Assembly (NCBI GenBank): GCA_902168105.1
Contig: CABHOY010000084.1
Span: forward strand, 1 to 64,000
Reading direction: 5' to 3'
Source: an uncultured Flavihumibacter sp.
GTDB taxonomy: Bacteria; Bacteroidota; Bacteroidia; Chitinophagales; Chitinophagaceae
Length of the DNA: 64,000 nucleotides
Shown here: piece by piece, positions 1 to 8,106 of the stretch
Numbering within the stretch: position 1 is the first letter of the stretch
Layout: each line of letters begins with the position of its first letter
The notes under the pieces: generated by a model
The model's database searches: none
The model's input: only the letters and a program-made list of their open reading frames with translations
Told to the model about the DNA's origin: nothing
Made by a program: the position numbers and the translations under genes

Positions 1-165
1 AATCCTGCACAACGTTCAAATAACTGGGGGAACTCTACTAACGTGGACATGGTAATTGAGTTTGGTCACTACAATTTACCACTTTCATCCCCGTTGGTGA
101 ATTCCCCCTTTCATGATTGTTTTATTTTTAGTTTCTTACATTTAAGTACCACGTATTCTTTTTAG
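1..165 (+). other. Left window edge, possible 3' end of an upstream gene
   Basis: Frame 1 stays open from the first base to a TAG at 163-165 (about 54 codons), so it could be the end of a gene that begins outside the window. The first 35 codons are of mixed composition, but the last 20 are rich in Phe, Ser and Thr from AT-rich DNA and look non-coding. I do not recognise the peptide. The last 50 bases probably serve as the upstream region of the DUF1080 gene at 186. Confidence 0.25.
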
Positions 166-185
166 TTATTAAACCGTTCTGAAAA

Positions 186-785
186 ATGAAAAAACTCTTT
201 TTGCTGGCTGCGGCCGTGTTCATGGGTAGTCCTTTCCTCTTCGCGCAGAAACAATCCCTCTTCAATGGTAAAAACCTTGACGGATGGAAGGTATATGGTA
301 CCGAGAAATGGTACGTTGAAGATGGTAACCTCGTTTGTGAAAGCGGTCCCGATAAGGAATATGGTTACCTGGCTACCAATCAGTCATTCAAGAACTTTGA
401 ACTGACCGTACAATTCAAACAGGAGGCTAATGGTAACAGCGGCGTGTTCTTCCATTCCTCTATTGAAGGTACAAAGATCACCGGTTGGCAGGCAGAAGTT
501 GCACCGAAGGGCAGCCATACCGGAGGCATATACGAATCTTACGGCCGCGGATGGCTGATCCAGCCTTCAGCCGATAAAGAACAATACCTGAAAGAGGGTG
601 ATTGGAATACCATGAAGGTGATCGTAAAAGGCAACAGCGTCACTACTATCCTGAATGGTCATGAAATGATACAGCTCACCGACGACAAGATCGGCGGCGC
701 CAATGGTCAGATCGCACTTCAGATCCACTCCGGCGGAGGCATCAAAGTAAGGTGGAAGAATCTTTCCATTACGACTTTAGACTAA
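186..785 (+). CDS. DUF1080 (3-keto-disaccharide hydrolase domain) secreted protein
   Basis: A 199-residue protein made of one DUF1080 domain (PF06439), a concanavalin-like beta-sandwich named after 3-keto-disaccharide hydrolases. Residues 1-20 form a signal peptide ending in LFAQ, so it acts in the periplasm or at the surface. The family opening LFNGKNLDGWKV is at about residues 25-36, and the central GNSGVFFHSS segment and a WKNLSI ending are also present. It is a minimal single-domain version, compared with the two-domain relative at 11334. It stands alone, followed by its own terminator and an unrelated purine gene. The family is known to act on glycosides oxidised at C3; the substrate here cannot be read from sequence. 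The ATG lies directly before the signal peptide, so the start is secure. Confidence 0.9.
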   Translation: MKKLFLLAAAVFMGSPFLFAQKQSLFNGKNLDGWKVYGTEKWYVEDGNLVCESGPDKEYGYLATNQSFKNFELTVQFKQEANGNSGVFFHSSIEGTKITGWQAEVAPKGSHTGGIYESYGRGWLIQPSADKEQYLKEGDWNTMKVIVKGNSVTTILNGHEMIQLTDDKIGGANGQIALQIHSGGGIKVRWKNLSITTLD

Positions 786-798
786 GACATCATACTTT

Positions 799-845
799 AA
801 CAGCGGCGAGGCACTTTTCAGACTGTGTCTCACCGCTGTTTTTAT
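799..845 (+). terminator. Rho-independent terminator after the DUF1080 gene
   Basis: Outer arms AACAGCGG (799-806) and CCGCTGTT (833-840) continue inward into GAGGCAC/GTGTCTC after one mismatch, giving a stem of about 15 pairs. A T tract follows at 839-845. Confidence 0.8.
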
Positions 846-942
846 TTATGGCGGATGCCTATAAACGTTCCTGATCATCCCCCCGGAAATAACCCGCCTA
901 TACTATTTGACGAATGTCAACCGGCAATAGCGAATTACCTGT

Positions 943-950
943 TACCTTCG
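943..950 (+). promoter_or_regulatory. Possible -7 box for punA
   Basis: TACCTTCG matches the Bacteroidota -7 consensus TAnnTTTG at all but one position and lies 41 bases upstream of the punA ATG. I see no convincing -33 element at the usual spacing. Confidence 0.35.
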
Positions 951-990
951 CTGCTCTAACTGTCATTGATAATTCGTAATTGATAAAACC

Positions 991-1803
991 ATGCTTCAAC
1001 AGCAAATAAAAGACGCAGCAGCCTTTCTGAAAGACCTCCAGCCTGTCCGTGTAGGCATCGTGCTGGGAACCGGCCTCGGTCAACTGGTCAATCATATCAA
1101 GATCCAGAAAAGTATCCCGTATCACCAGATCCCTCACTTCCCGGAATCGACTGTAGAATCACACAAAGGACAACTGATCTACGGACATATAGGCGATACG
1201 CCGGTTATTGCTATGCAGGGCAGGTTCCATTACTACGAAGGCTATACTATGCAACAGATCACTTTCCCGGTCCGTGTCATGAAAGCCCTCGGTGTTCAAT
1301 ACCTGTTACTGAGCAACGCTGCCGGTGGCATAAATAAAGCCTATTCTAAAGGCGATATGGTACTCCTGGATGATCATATTAATCTTCAGACAGATAATCC
1401 GCTTCGTGGTCTTAATTCGCCTGAATTCGGGTCTCGTTTCCCTGACATGAGCCGCCCTTACGATCCTGCACTGGGGGAAGCGTTATTGTCTGCTGCATCC
1501 TCACTCGGTCATAAGATGCACACCAATGGCGTATACGCCGCCGTTACCGGGCCTAATCTGGAAACAAGGGCAGAGTACCGCTATCTGCGTATTATCGGTG
1601 CTGATATTGTTGGTATGAGCACAGTGCCTGAAGTGATCGTAGCCAATCAACTGCAATTGCCATGTGCAACTGTTTCTGTTATTACAGACGAATGTGATCC
1701 TGATAACCTGCATCCGGTGTCTATTGAAGAGATCATTGCTGTAGCGGGAACTGCGGATAAGAAGCTGAGTGAGATCTTTGCGGCGGTGGTGAGTAAATTA
1801 TAA
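991..1803 (+). CDS. punA: Purine nucleoside phosphorylase (class I, trimeric type)
   Basis: A 270-residue cytosolic enzyme that phosphorolyses inosine and guanosine (and deoxy forms) to the free base and (deoxy)ribose-1-phosphate in purine salvage. Visible family motifs: the phosphate-binding GIVLGTGLGQ near residue 23, GRFHYYEGY near 80, LSNAAGGIN near 110, and the base-pocket motifs GPNLETRAEYR and VGMSTVPEVIVA near 188-216. The length fits the class I family (about 270), unlike the shorter hexameric DeoD type. The ATG at 991 gives the usual N-terminus. The gene is monocistronic and has its own terminator. A functionally related gene, deoC, lies far away at 56.3 kb. Confidence 0.95.
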   Translation: MLQQQIKDAAAFLKDLQPVRVGIVLGTGLGQLVNHIKIQKSIPYHQIPHFPESTVESHKGQLIYGHIGDTPVIAMQGRFHYYEGYTMQQITFPVRVMKALGVQYLLLSNAAGGINKAYSKGDMVLLDDHINLQTDNPLRGLNSPEFGSRFPDMSRPYDPALGEALLSAASSLGHKMHTNGVYAAVTGPNLETRAEYRYLRIIGADIVGMSTVPEVIVANQLQLPCATVSVITDECDPDNLHPVSIEEIIAVAGTADKKLSEIFAAVVSKL

Positions 1804-1822
1804 TCCTGATCTTAATAATTGA

Positions 1823-1861
1823 ATACTCTCGTGGTGATAATAACTATGAGAGTATTTTTTT
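1823..1861 (+). terminator. Terminator after punA
   Basis: Perfect 8-base arms ATACTCTC (1823-1830) and GAGAGTAT (1848-1855), then a run of seven T (1855-1861). Confidence 0.8.
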
Positions 1862-1876
1862 GTTCTATATCTGTAG

Positions 1877-2071
1877 GTTTGTCCTGATCCCGGACAAAGG
1901 ATTGTGAAGGATTTCAACTTCGAGAGCATGCACAATACCATACAGCCATATGGGTTTACCACAACCACCTTTTCCGGTACAGTAGCTGTTTTTATTGCTT
2001 TAGTCACGGTAAGCTCCCAGGCAGCCAGAGCGGCTTTAACTAATCCGGTTAAGACATTGAAAGCGGAATAA
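1877..2071 (+). pseudogene. Remnant: C-terminus of a FtsX/MacB-type ABC transporter permease
   Basis: An open stretch of 64 codons between TAG (1874-1876) and TAA (2069-2071). Its last 30 residues have a hydrophobic helix followed by TVSSQAARAALTNPVKTLKAE, whose second half (QA, AA, NPVKTLK-E) matches the end of Bacteroidota MacB/FtsX-like permeases, usually TVSFQAIKAALANPVKSLRxE. The rest of an approximately 800-residue permease is missing, and the residues before the helix are only loosely like the family. The only internal ATG (1928) would give a 47-residue single-helix peptide. I read this as a decayed gene end left by a deletion; a recruited small membrane protein is the alternative. Confidence 0.55.
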
Positions 2072-2091
2072 CACTGCACATTCTATAACTT

Positions 2092-2131
2092 AAAAAGCCG
2101 GTCAATGCATCTTAGCAATGACCGGCTTTTA
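2092..2131. terminator. Bidirectional terminator, serving scpB and the remnant
   Basis: Perfect 12-base arms AAAAGCCGGTCA (2093-2104) and TGACCGGCTTTT (2119-2130) with T tracts on both strands. It lies just beyond the scpB stop codon on the minus strand. Confidence 0.8.
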
Positions 2132-2150
2132 ATATCTAAAAAGTTATTCT

Positions 2151-3461
2151 TTACTTTCTGTCGTTTTCATCTTCGTCCTCTTCATCTTCATCATCACTGA
2201 AATCATCGTCTTCGTCTTTATAGAAACCCTCATCATCCACCTCTTCCTCTTTTTTATTACCATCCCCGTCTACCTCATCATCATCATCTTCTTCTTCTTC
2301 TTCTTCTTCTTCGCCTTCTTCATCTTCCTCGTCTAGCTCATCTTCATCACTGTCCTCGTCATCTTCCTCATCTTCATCTTCCTCCTCATCATCATCTTCA
2401 TCATCGTCTTCTTCATCTAAATCCTCGTCATCACTGTCCTCATCTTCATCTTCATCATCTTCATCTTTAGGACCTAGATCTGAAGCAGCTTCAAGGAAAG
2501 CGGTTATATCATCGTCTGTCGCAACAGCACTATCATCTTCCTCTACAGGCTTGTCGTCTTCATCACTGGCATCATCAGTAGTATCATTATCCTCCGCATC
2601 TTCTTCTACGGATTCCTCTTCTGTCTCATTTACTGCTGGAATACCGCCTATGATCGTCAGTCGGGCGCCTTCTGCTGCCGGTTCATTCTCTTCAGCATCT
2701 TCCTGGTCTTTAACCGGTATATCCTCATCTACAACAGGAATTTCTTCCGGTGTGTCCACATGATGACCATTCAGTCCGGCATTAGGTCCCTCACTATCAG
2801 GCACGTCTCTTTCCACCAGTTCCCCTGTTTCAGATACGACCATGTTCAGTCCATCGTCATCAGGTGATTCCGTATTCCCGCCCAGGCCAATAAGCGTTGG
2901 CTGTATGCTTTCATCATCAAATACTTCTTTCAGCTTTGGCAGGTCTTTCGGAGAGTTCAATCCGAAGTAGTCCATAAAGGCTTTGGATGTAGCGTATAAA
3001 AGTGGTTTACCCGGCAGCGTTTCGCTACGACCGGAGATCACAATCAGTTCTTTTTCAAGCAGTTTCTGAATAGAGTAATCAGTACTTACACCACGAATGT
3101 GTTCTATTTCCCCTTTAGAGATCGGCTGTTTATAAGCAACGATCGCCAGGGTCTCCAGCGCTGCCGTAGAAAGGCGTTTCAGGAATTTCTCCCCGTTCAG
3201 CTGTGCAACGGTCTGATAATATTCTTTTTTGGTCAGGAACTGGTAGCCTCCACCGCTTTCCCTTACCTCAAAAGGATAGAATTCAGTGCTGTATTTCTCC
3301 TTGATAGCCTCCAGAGCGGTCTCCACCTGTTCCAGAGAGGCACGGTCTTCCAGGAAGGCCAGCGCATTGTTCAACAGGTCGAGTATTTCCAGCAGCGGCA
3401 AAGGTCTGTCTGCAGCAAATATCAACGATTCTACGTGCGGTATGATCTGTGAGATTTCCAT
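2151..3461 (-). CDS. scpB: Segregation and condensation protein ScpB with a long acidic tail
   Basis: ScpB is the winged-helix kleisin-associated subunit of the SMC-ScpAB condensin that compacts and separates chromosomes. Residues 1-190 (from MEISQIIPHVESLIFAA) hold the tandem winged-helix region, with family motifs RLSTAALETLAIVAYKQPIS and RGVSTDYSIQKLLEKELI. About 245 more residues follow, very rich in Asp and Glu, with runs of eight or more acidic residues. The usual ScpB is about 180-260 residues, so the tail doubles the protein. An upstream in-frame ATG at 3530 exists, but homology begins at the ATG at 3461. No scpA is adjacent. The tail is encoded by near-repetitive GAT/GAA codons and may vary in length between strains. 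Confidence 0.92.
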   Translation of the reverse strand: MEISQIIPHVESLIFAADRPLPLLEILDLLNNALAFLEDRASLEQVETALEAIKEKYSTEFYPFEVRESGGGYQFLTKKEYYQTVAQLNGEKFLKRLSTAALETLAIVAYKQPISKGEIEHIRGVSTDYSIQKLLEKELIVISGRSETLPGKPLLYATSKAFMDYFGLNSPKDLPKLKEVFDDESIQPTLIGLGGNTESPDDDGLNMVVSETGELVERDVPDSEGPNAGLNGHHVDTPEEIPVVDEDIPVKDQEDAEENEPAAEGARLTIIGGIPAVNETEEESVEEDAEDNDTTDDASDEDDKPVEEDDSAVATDDDITAFLEAASDLGPKDEDDEDEDEDSDDEDLDEEDDDEDDDEEEDEDEEDDEDSDEDELDEEDEEGEEEEEEEEDDDDEVDGDGNKKEEEVDDEGFYKDEDDDFSDDEDEEDEDENDRK

Positions 3462-3517
3462 TATCCGGTTTTCGGTATTCAGGTGCGGGAAGGCCAAGCC
3501 ATTACCACGTCTGTAAA

Positions 3518-3553
3518 AGAAAAAAGTCAAAGGCCGAAAATACAGCCTTTGAC
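3518..3553 (-). terminator. Terminator after atpG
   Basis: Perfect 9-base arms GTCAAAGGC (3526-3534) and GCCTTTGAC (3545-3553). On the minus strand the stem is followed by TTTTTTC. It lies between the atpG stop and the scpB start. Confidence 0.75.
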
Positions 3554-3610
3554 CTTTATGAAGAAATCAAAATATTCTGATGTTAATTCGATGTGTATAA
3601 GTTGCTATGA

Positions 3611-4501
3611 TCAGCCTTCCAATGCTGCAGCACCGCTCACTATCTCAGTCAGTTCGGTCGTAATTGCGGCCTGACGTGCACGGTTGTAAGAGATCTTATA
3701 GCTACGTAACAGTTCGTTCGCATTCTCAGTAGCCTTATCCATTGCTGTCATACGGGCGCCGTGCTCAGAAGCGTTGGCATCCAGCATTGATTTATACAGC
3801 TGGGTGTTCAGGATCTTAGGCATCAGTTCCGCGATCAGGGCCTTCTTCTCCGGTTCGAAGATGAAATCTGCACGGTTAGCGTTCTTCTGGTCAGTGCTGC
3901 TTTCCACGCGGGCTACCGGCAGGAACTGCTCAGATACATAACGCTGAGTAGCAGCGTTTTTGAATTCGCTGTAGATGATCTCAACTGCATCGTAGTTACC
4001 TGCGATGAAACCTTCCATTGCAAAAGCTGCCGCCTGCTTAACGTGTTCGAAATCCAGGTGGGCAAACAGGTGCCAGAAAGTATCGTTCAGTTTGTAACCA
4101 TTCTTTAAGAAATGCTCGTAGCCTTTTTTACCGATAGGCAGTATCTCTACATGACCTTTGGCAAACTGCTCTTCATATTTCTCACGGATCACCAGTTTGG
4201 TCAGCTTGATCAGGTTAGAGTTGTAAGCACCACATAATCCCCTGTCAGAAGTGATCACGATCAACAGCACCTTTTCTACCGGGCGTTGTGCGGCCAGAGC
4301 CAGATCAATGCTTCCTTCACTGTTGGAAACGATGTTTTGCAGCATCTCCTGGAGTTTCAGCGCATAAGGACGCATCAGCAAGATAGCATCCTGTGCACGA
4401 CGCAGCTTGGCAGCACTTACCATCTTCATGGCTTTTGTGATCTGCAGGTTAGACTGTGTTGACTTTATACGGTTGCGAACTTCTTTAAGCTGACCGGACA
4501 T
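3611..4501 (-). CDS. atpG: F-type ATP synthase subunit gamma
   Basis: A 296-residue central-stalk subunit of the F1 ATP synthase, which turns inside the alpha-beta hexamer. The N-terminal helix has the family pattern (KEVRNRIKSTQSNLQITKAM, then KMVSAAKLRRAQ), the middle has VITSDRGLCGAYNSNL, and the C-terminal helix ends with YNRARQAAITTELTEIVSGA. The length is normal. In many bacteria atpG lies between atpA and atpD or directly after atpA; here its neighbours are scpB and a WG-repeat gene, so it is transcribed alone, with its own -7 box and terminator. It appears complete and functional. Confidence 0.96.
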   Translation of the reverse strand: MSGQLKEVRNRIKSTQSNLQITKAMKMVSAAKLRRAQDAILLMRPYALKLQEMLQNIVSNSEGSIDLALAAQRPVEKVLLIVITSDRGLCGAYNSNLIKLTKLVIREKYEEQFAKGHVEILPIGKKGYEHFLKNGYKLNDTFWHLFAHLDFEHVKQAAAFAMEGFIAGNYDAVEIIYSEFKNAATQRYVSEQFLPVARVESSTDQKNANRADFIFEPEKKALIAELMPKILNTQLYKSMLDANASEHGARMTAMDKATENANELLRSYKISYNRARQAAITTELTEIVSGAAALEG

Positions 4502-4566
4502 AATGTTTTATGTATTACTTTATTTTGAATGATAATTAGGCCCCTGGGGACTTTTCAATTTGGCTG

Positions 4567-4574
4567 CAAAGGTA
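4567..4574 (-). promoter_or_regulatory. -7 promoter box for atpG
   Basis: On the minus strand TACCTTTG matches the Bacteroidota -7 consensus TAnnTTTG perfectly, 66 bases upstream of the atpG ATG. A clear TTG -33 element at the standard distance is not visible. Confidence 0.5.
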
Positions 4575-4673
4575 ATAAAAAACATGTCTATTTGAGCATG
4601 TCTTACAAAACATTCCCCCAGGGAACTATAAACATAAGGCTCCTGGCGGAGCCTGTCGGCGGTCAGATCACTA

Positions 4674-5600
4674 TCATTTGTTGTTGGCTGCTTCGGCTGG
4701 TTCCAGGGGGCCTGCCTGTGCTTCCGGCCAGGACTCCTTACCATCTTTATCCACATACCCGATACGGCCGTTCAGCCGGATGATACCTCTGCCTTTGGAA
4801 TAAGTATATGCCTTATCGTATTTCTGGGGTATAACCAGTCGATTCTCTTTATTGATGAAGCCATATTTATGATCGGTAGCCACGGCTACCATGCCTTCGT
4901 TAAAATTACCAACCCAGTCGTATACCAGCGGGATGATCAGCTCTCCCTTTATATTTATAAACCCGAATTTCTTTCCCTCTCTTACCCAGGCCATTCCATC
5001 CCTGAAAGGACCCACTTTTTCATAAGATGTCATTACCACCTTACCTTTTGCCAGGTCTGCCCTACCACATTTACCGCCCATGTACACCAGCATACTGCCA
5101 TTTGTTACGAAACCAAGACGCTCATATTCAGGCTTTAACACTGTCTTACCCTTTGCATTGAGCACACCATATTTGCCACCTGTGAATATGGAAATGTAAC
5201 CATCCCGTAGCCCGGTCACGTCATCGTATTTAGGAGATACCAGCTCTTTGCCCCGGTTGTCGAGCATACCGGTCTTACCATTGAGCCTTACCATGGGATG
5301 ACCTTCTTTCAGCCATACAGAATCATATTTCAGGGAAGAGGTCTTGCCATCGGGTAACAGGAAACCAGCCTTTTTATTCTTTTTCACAGTGGCCAGGCCA
5401 TTGGTGAAAGGTCCTATAAGATCATATACCGGTGCTATAACAACTTTTCCTGCCGTATCGGCAAATCCGTACTTGCCGGCTTTTTCAATTTTTACCAAGA
5501 GAAGAGGATCTCCTTCTGTTTTACCGGGAGGGGTCAATGACTGGGAATAGCCCATAACAGCCGGCAACAGCAGGGATAGCAGAACAAGACACTTTTTCAT
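4674..5600 (-). CDS. WG-repeat protein, secreted
   Basis: A 308-residue protein with a signal peptide (residues 1-20, ending GYSQ) followed by about eight WG-type repeats (PF14903) of some 33 residues. Recurring cores are KYGFAD, AGFLLP, TGMLDN, YGVLNA, KCGRAD, FGFINI, YGFINK and IGYVDK, each followed by a segment like IAPVYD. Such repeats form beta-rich binding scaffolds of unknown ligand. The C-terminal 20 residues are Pro/Glu/Ala-rich. It is probably periplasmic or surface exposed. It is monocistronic, with unrelated genes on both sides. No catalytic motif is visible. Confidence 0.88.
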   Translation of the reverse strand: MKKCLVLLSLLLPAVMGYSQSLTPPGKTEGDPLLLVKIEKAGKYGFADTAGKVVIAPVYDLIGPFTNGLATVKKNKKAGFLLPDGKTSSLKYDSVWLKEGHPMVRLNGKTGMLDNRGKELVSPKYDDVTGLRDGYISIFTGGKYGVLNAKGKTVLKPEYERLGFVTNGSMLVYMGGKCGRADLAKGKVVMTSYEKVGPFRDGMAWVREGKKFGFINIKGELIIPLVYDWVGNFNEGMVAVATDHKYGFINKENRLVIPQKYDKAYTYSKGRGIIRLNGRIGYVDKDGKESWPEAQAGPLEPAEAANNK

Positions 5601-5706
5601 AGGTAGCTGATTATGCTACCAAAAGTAACAAAAAAAGAGGCATTTCAATATAATAAATATGTAAACACCTCACTGGCATCGCACAAACAGATCAACAACA
5701 AGTCGG

Positions 5707-6288
5707 TTATAACTGGATCTTTGTACCTAATACCTTCAGGAAAGCGGCGATCCACTGCGGGTGGGCAGGCCATGCAGGTGCTGTTACCAGGTTACCGTCG
5801 GTTACTGCTTCGTCAATGTTCACGGAAGCATAATTTCCACCTGCCAGTGTTACCTCGGGAGCTACGGCAGGATAGGCCGTCAGGGTCCGGCCTCTTACCA
5901 CATCCGCGGCCGTCAGGATCTGTATGCCGTGACAAACAGCGGCAATGGGCTTCCCGGCAGCAGCAAATTGTTTTACGACGTCGATCACCTTTGCATTCAG
6001 CCGCAGATACTCGGGAGCCCTGCCTCCTGCTATCATTAAGGCATCGTAGGTAGATACCTGTATATCTGCGAAAGAAGCGTTCAGCACAAAGTAATGTCCG
6101 CGCTTTTCACTATAGGTCTGATCTCCCTCAAAATCATGTATAGCCGTGATGATCTTATCTCCTGCCGACTTATCCGGACAAACAGCATGAATAGTATGTC
6201 CGACCATCTGCATCATCTGAAAAGGCACCATTGTTTCATAATCTTCTGCGTAGTCTCCTGTAATGAAAAGGATCTTTTGTTGTGACAT
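5707..6288 (-). CDS. DJ-1/PfpI family protein (class I glutamine amidotransferase-like)
   Basis: A 193-residue cytosolic protein of the DJ-1/PfpI superfamily, which includes proteases, glyoxalases, deglycases and chaperones. The nucleophile elbow is AAVCHGIQ, with Cys119 followed by His120, and an acidic pair lies near residues 15-18 (YAEDYE). LMIAGGRAPEYLR near residue 85 is the family's GG-loop. The length matches the PfpI subgroup. A near-consensus -7 box (TAACTTTA, minus strand at 6314-6321) lies 26 bases before the ATG. Activity cannot be assigned beyond the superfamily. Confidence 0.9.
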   Translation of the reverse strand: MSQQKILFITGDYAEDYETMVPFQMMQMVGHTIHAVCPDKSAGDKIITAIHDFEGDQTYSEKRGHYFVLNASFADIQVSTYDALMIAGGRAPEYLRLNAKVIDVVKQFAAAGKPIAAVCHGIQILTAADVVRGRTLTAYPAVAPEVTLAGGNYASVNIDEAVTDGNLVTAPAWPAHPQWIAAFLKVLGTKIQL

Positions 6289-6323
6289 GATTAGGGGATT
6301 TTTTGGGTGTCTCTAAAGTTAAT

Positions 6324-6366
6324 AAAAAAAAGGCTCCGGTAGTATTAACTCTATACTACCGGAGCC
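6324..6366 (-). terminator. Terminator after the first SusC/SusD operon
   Basis: Perfect 13-base arms GGCTCCGGTAGTA (6332-6344) and TACTACCGGAGCC (6354-6366). On the minus strand a run of eight T follows (6331 down to 6324). It ends transcripts from the SusD gene and lies just upstream of the DJ-1 gene. Confidence 0.85.
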
Positions 6367-6474
6367 GCTGGATTTTCATGAGGGAAATATTTGCGCGCGT
6401 ATGTACTACATCCGGACTACTACAACCAGTAACTCAATAGCGATACACGGTGAAAGAGCCTTTGTTGATGCAGA

Positions 6475-8088
6475 TCAATACTCGGGATTCTGCGGGAATT
6501 CATTGCTTGTCCTGTCTATCTGGTCCTGCGGAATAGGACGCAGCATATGTTTAGGTTCAATGTTAGGACCAGCCTGCGGATTGTGTAAGCGTACGCGTTC
6601 CAGCAGTTTGTTGGTACGTACGAGATCAAACCACTGTTGCTGTTCACCAACCAGCTCACGACCGCGTTCATCGAGGATGAAGTCGATATTCAGTTGCGCT
6701 TCCGATATCTTCATAGCTTCACGGTGTGCGGCAGTTTCTGCTTCGTTAGCACCGACACGGGCAGCACGCATACGCAGTGTGTTCAGGTAGTCTACTGCAG
6801 CGCCTTTTTCTCCTTTATACATCAATGCTTCTGCTGCGATCAGATAGTCTTCCGCCAGGCGGAAAGCGATAAAAGGACGTACGCCCGAAGCCTGGTTATC
6901 TGGTCGCAATGCATCTGCAAATTTGTTCAGTGAAGGGTACAAACGTTCGGTGTAATTACGTGGAGGAACCAGCTGATACTTTTTACTTTTGATCTCCTCC
7001 TCAGTCACACTATAACCTGGCATGAAAACAGACGTATCGCCTATTTTCAGATTATCCTTATTGTCGTTAGCATACCATACTGAAGTAAACAATTTCTCAT
7101 AACGGGTATCATGCAAACGCTCGGCAAACAAAGTATCCAGCAGGAACTTTGTAGGACAGAAGCGTTTCCATGGTGTGCCATTTGCGATGTCGCGCTTCAT
7201 ACCTCTCAATACATCGTACTGCATAAGGAAGAAACGGCAGGCATTATTGTCCGGATAATTATATAAAGCATCTGTAGTGAATTGTACGGCAAAGACAGTT
7301 TCCATATTATTTTCTTTCCCCTGCGCCCACACCTGACTTACATCGGGCAGCAGCTGCAAACCGTACTGGGAAATCACACGGGTAGCATATGTAGCTGCAC
7401 TGTCGTAATCAGTTGCGCCTTTGGCGGCAGAAGTAGCCCTGGTCAGGTATACTCTCGCCATCAGGTGTTCAGCAGCAGGTTTGGTAGCCCTTCCCCACTC
7501 TGACTGTGTTACGGGTAATGTTTGTGCTGCATATTGGAGATCGGCCAGGATTGCAGCATAGATGTCGGCAACCGGGTCACGATGCGCTTCACTAACGATC
7601 TCTTTATTCTCTGTTAATCTCAGTGGTACAGCACCGAACATCTGAAGAAGCAGAAAATGATAATTGGCCCGGCAGAAACGCGCCTCCGCCATACCCCGAC
7701 GCTTTACAGTACTGTCCAGGTCAGGGATCAGGTCTGCCCTGTCAACAACTATATTACAGGTATTAATAGCCTGATAAAAAGCGTTCCAGATTTCACGCAG
7801 ATGCGCGTATCGCGCGTCCAGCTGTGAAGTATATTGGTTGGTGAACTTGAAATCGCCATCAGAACCATTTGTGTAAGTATCCGTACCGAACACACTTACT
7901 GTCATTCCGCGCTCTGTACTGTAAAAGGCGCGCAAACCGGCATAGCCGCCGTTCACAGCGCTCTGGAAACCGGAAGTTGTATTATAGAAATCATCAGTAA
8001 CCGATGACACCACCTTTTCATCCAGCATTTTATTGCACCCTGTTACAATGCATGCGCATAAGAACAGGTACCAGCATATATTTCTCAT
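6475..8088 (-). CDS. RagB/SusD family outer-membrane lipoprotein
   Basis: A 537-residue SusD-like protein that binds substrate and caps the SusC transporter at the cell surface. The signal peptide ends in a lipobox (VTGC, Cys18) followed by NKMLDEK. The TPR-like helical body contains the family motifs RGMAEARFCRANYHFLLLQM, EWGRATKPAAEHLMARVYL and, near the C-terminus, DFILDERGRELVGE, and it ends with the usual FPQNPEY. It is encoded directly after the SusC partner with an 18-base gap, so the two are co-transcribed. Neither sequence nor neighbours identify the substrate; no glycoside hydrolase accompanies the pair. Confidence 0.95.
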   Translation of the reverse strand: MRNICWYLFLCACIVTGCNKMLDEKVVSSVTDDFYNTTSGFQSAVNGGYAGLRAFYSTERGMTVSVFGTDTYTNGSDGDFKFTNQYTSQLDARYAHLREIWNAFYQAINTCNIVVDRADLIPDLDSTVKRRGMAEARFCRANYHFLLLQMFGAVPLRLTENKEIVSEAHRDPVADIYAAILADLQYAAQTLPVTQSEWGRATKPAAEHLMARVYLTRATSAAKGATDYDSAATYATRVISQYGLQLLPDVSQVWAQGKENNMETVFAVQFTTDALYNYPDNNACRFFLMQYDVLRGMKRDIANGTPWKRFCPTKFLLDTLFAERLHDTRYEKLFTSVWYANDNKDNLKIGDTSVFMPGYSVTEEEIKSKKYQLVPPRNYTERLYPSLNKFADALRPDNQASGVRPFIAFRLAEDYLIAAEALMYKGEKGAAVDYLNTLRMRAARVGANEAETAAHREAMKISEAQLNIDFILDERGRELVGEQQQWFDLVRTNKLLERVRLHNPQAGPNIEPKHMLRPIPQDQIDRTSNEFPQNPEY

Positions 8089-8106
8089 AAGATTTTTTTT
8101 GAAGCA

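Noticed and set aside
1798..2079. A 93-codon minus-strand frame
   Set aside because: It is antisense to the permease remnant, which is the reading with family similarity.
2551..2763. A Ser-rich frame antisense to the scpB tail
   Set aside because: GAA and GAT runs read on the other strand give Ser and Phe codons; it is a by-product of the acidic repeats.
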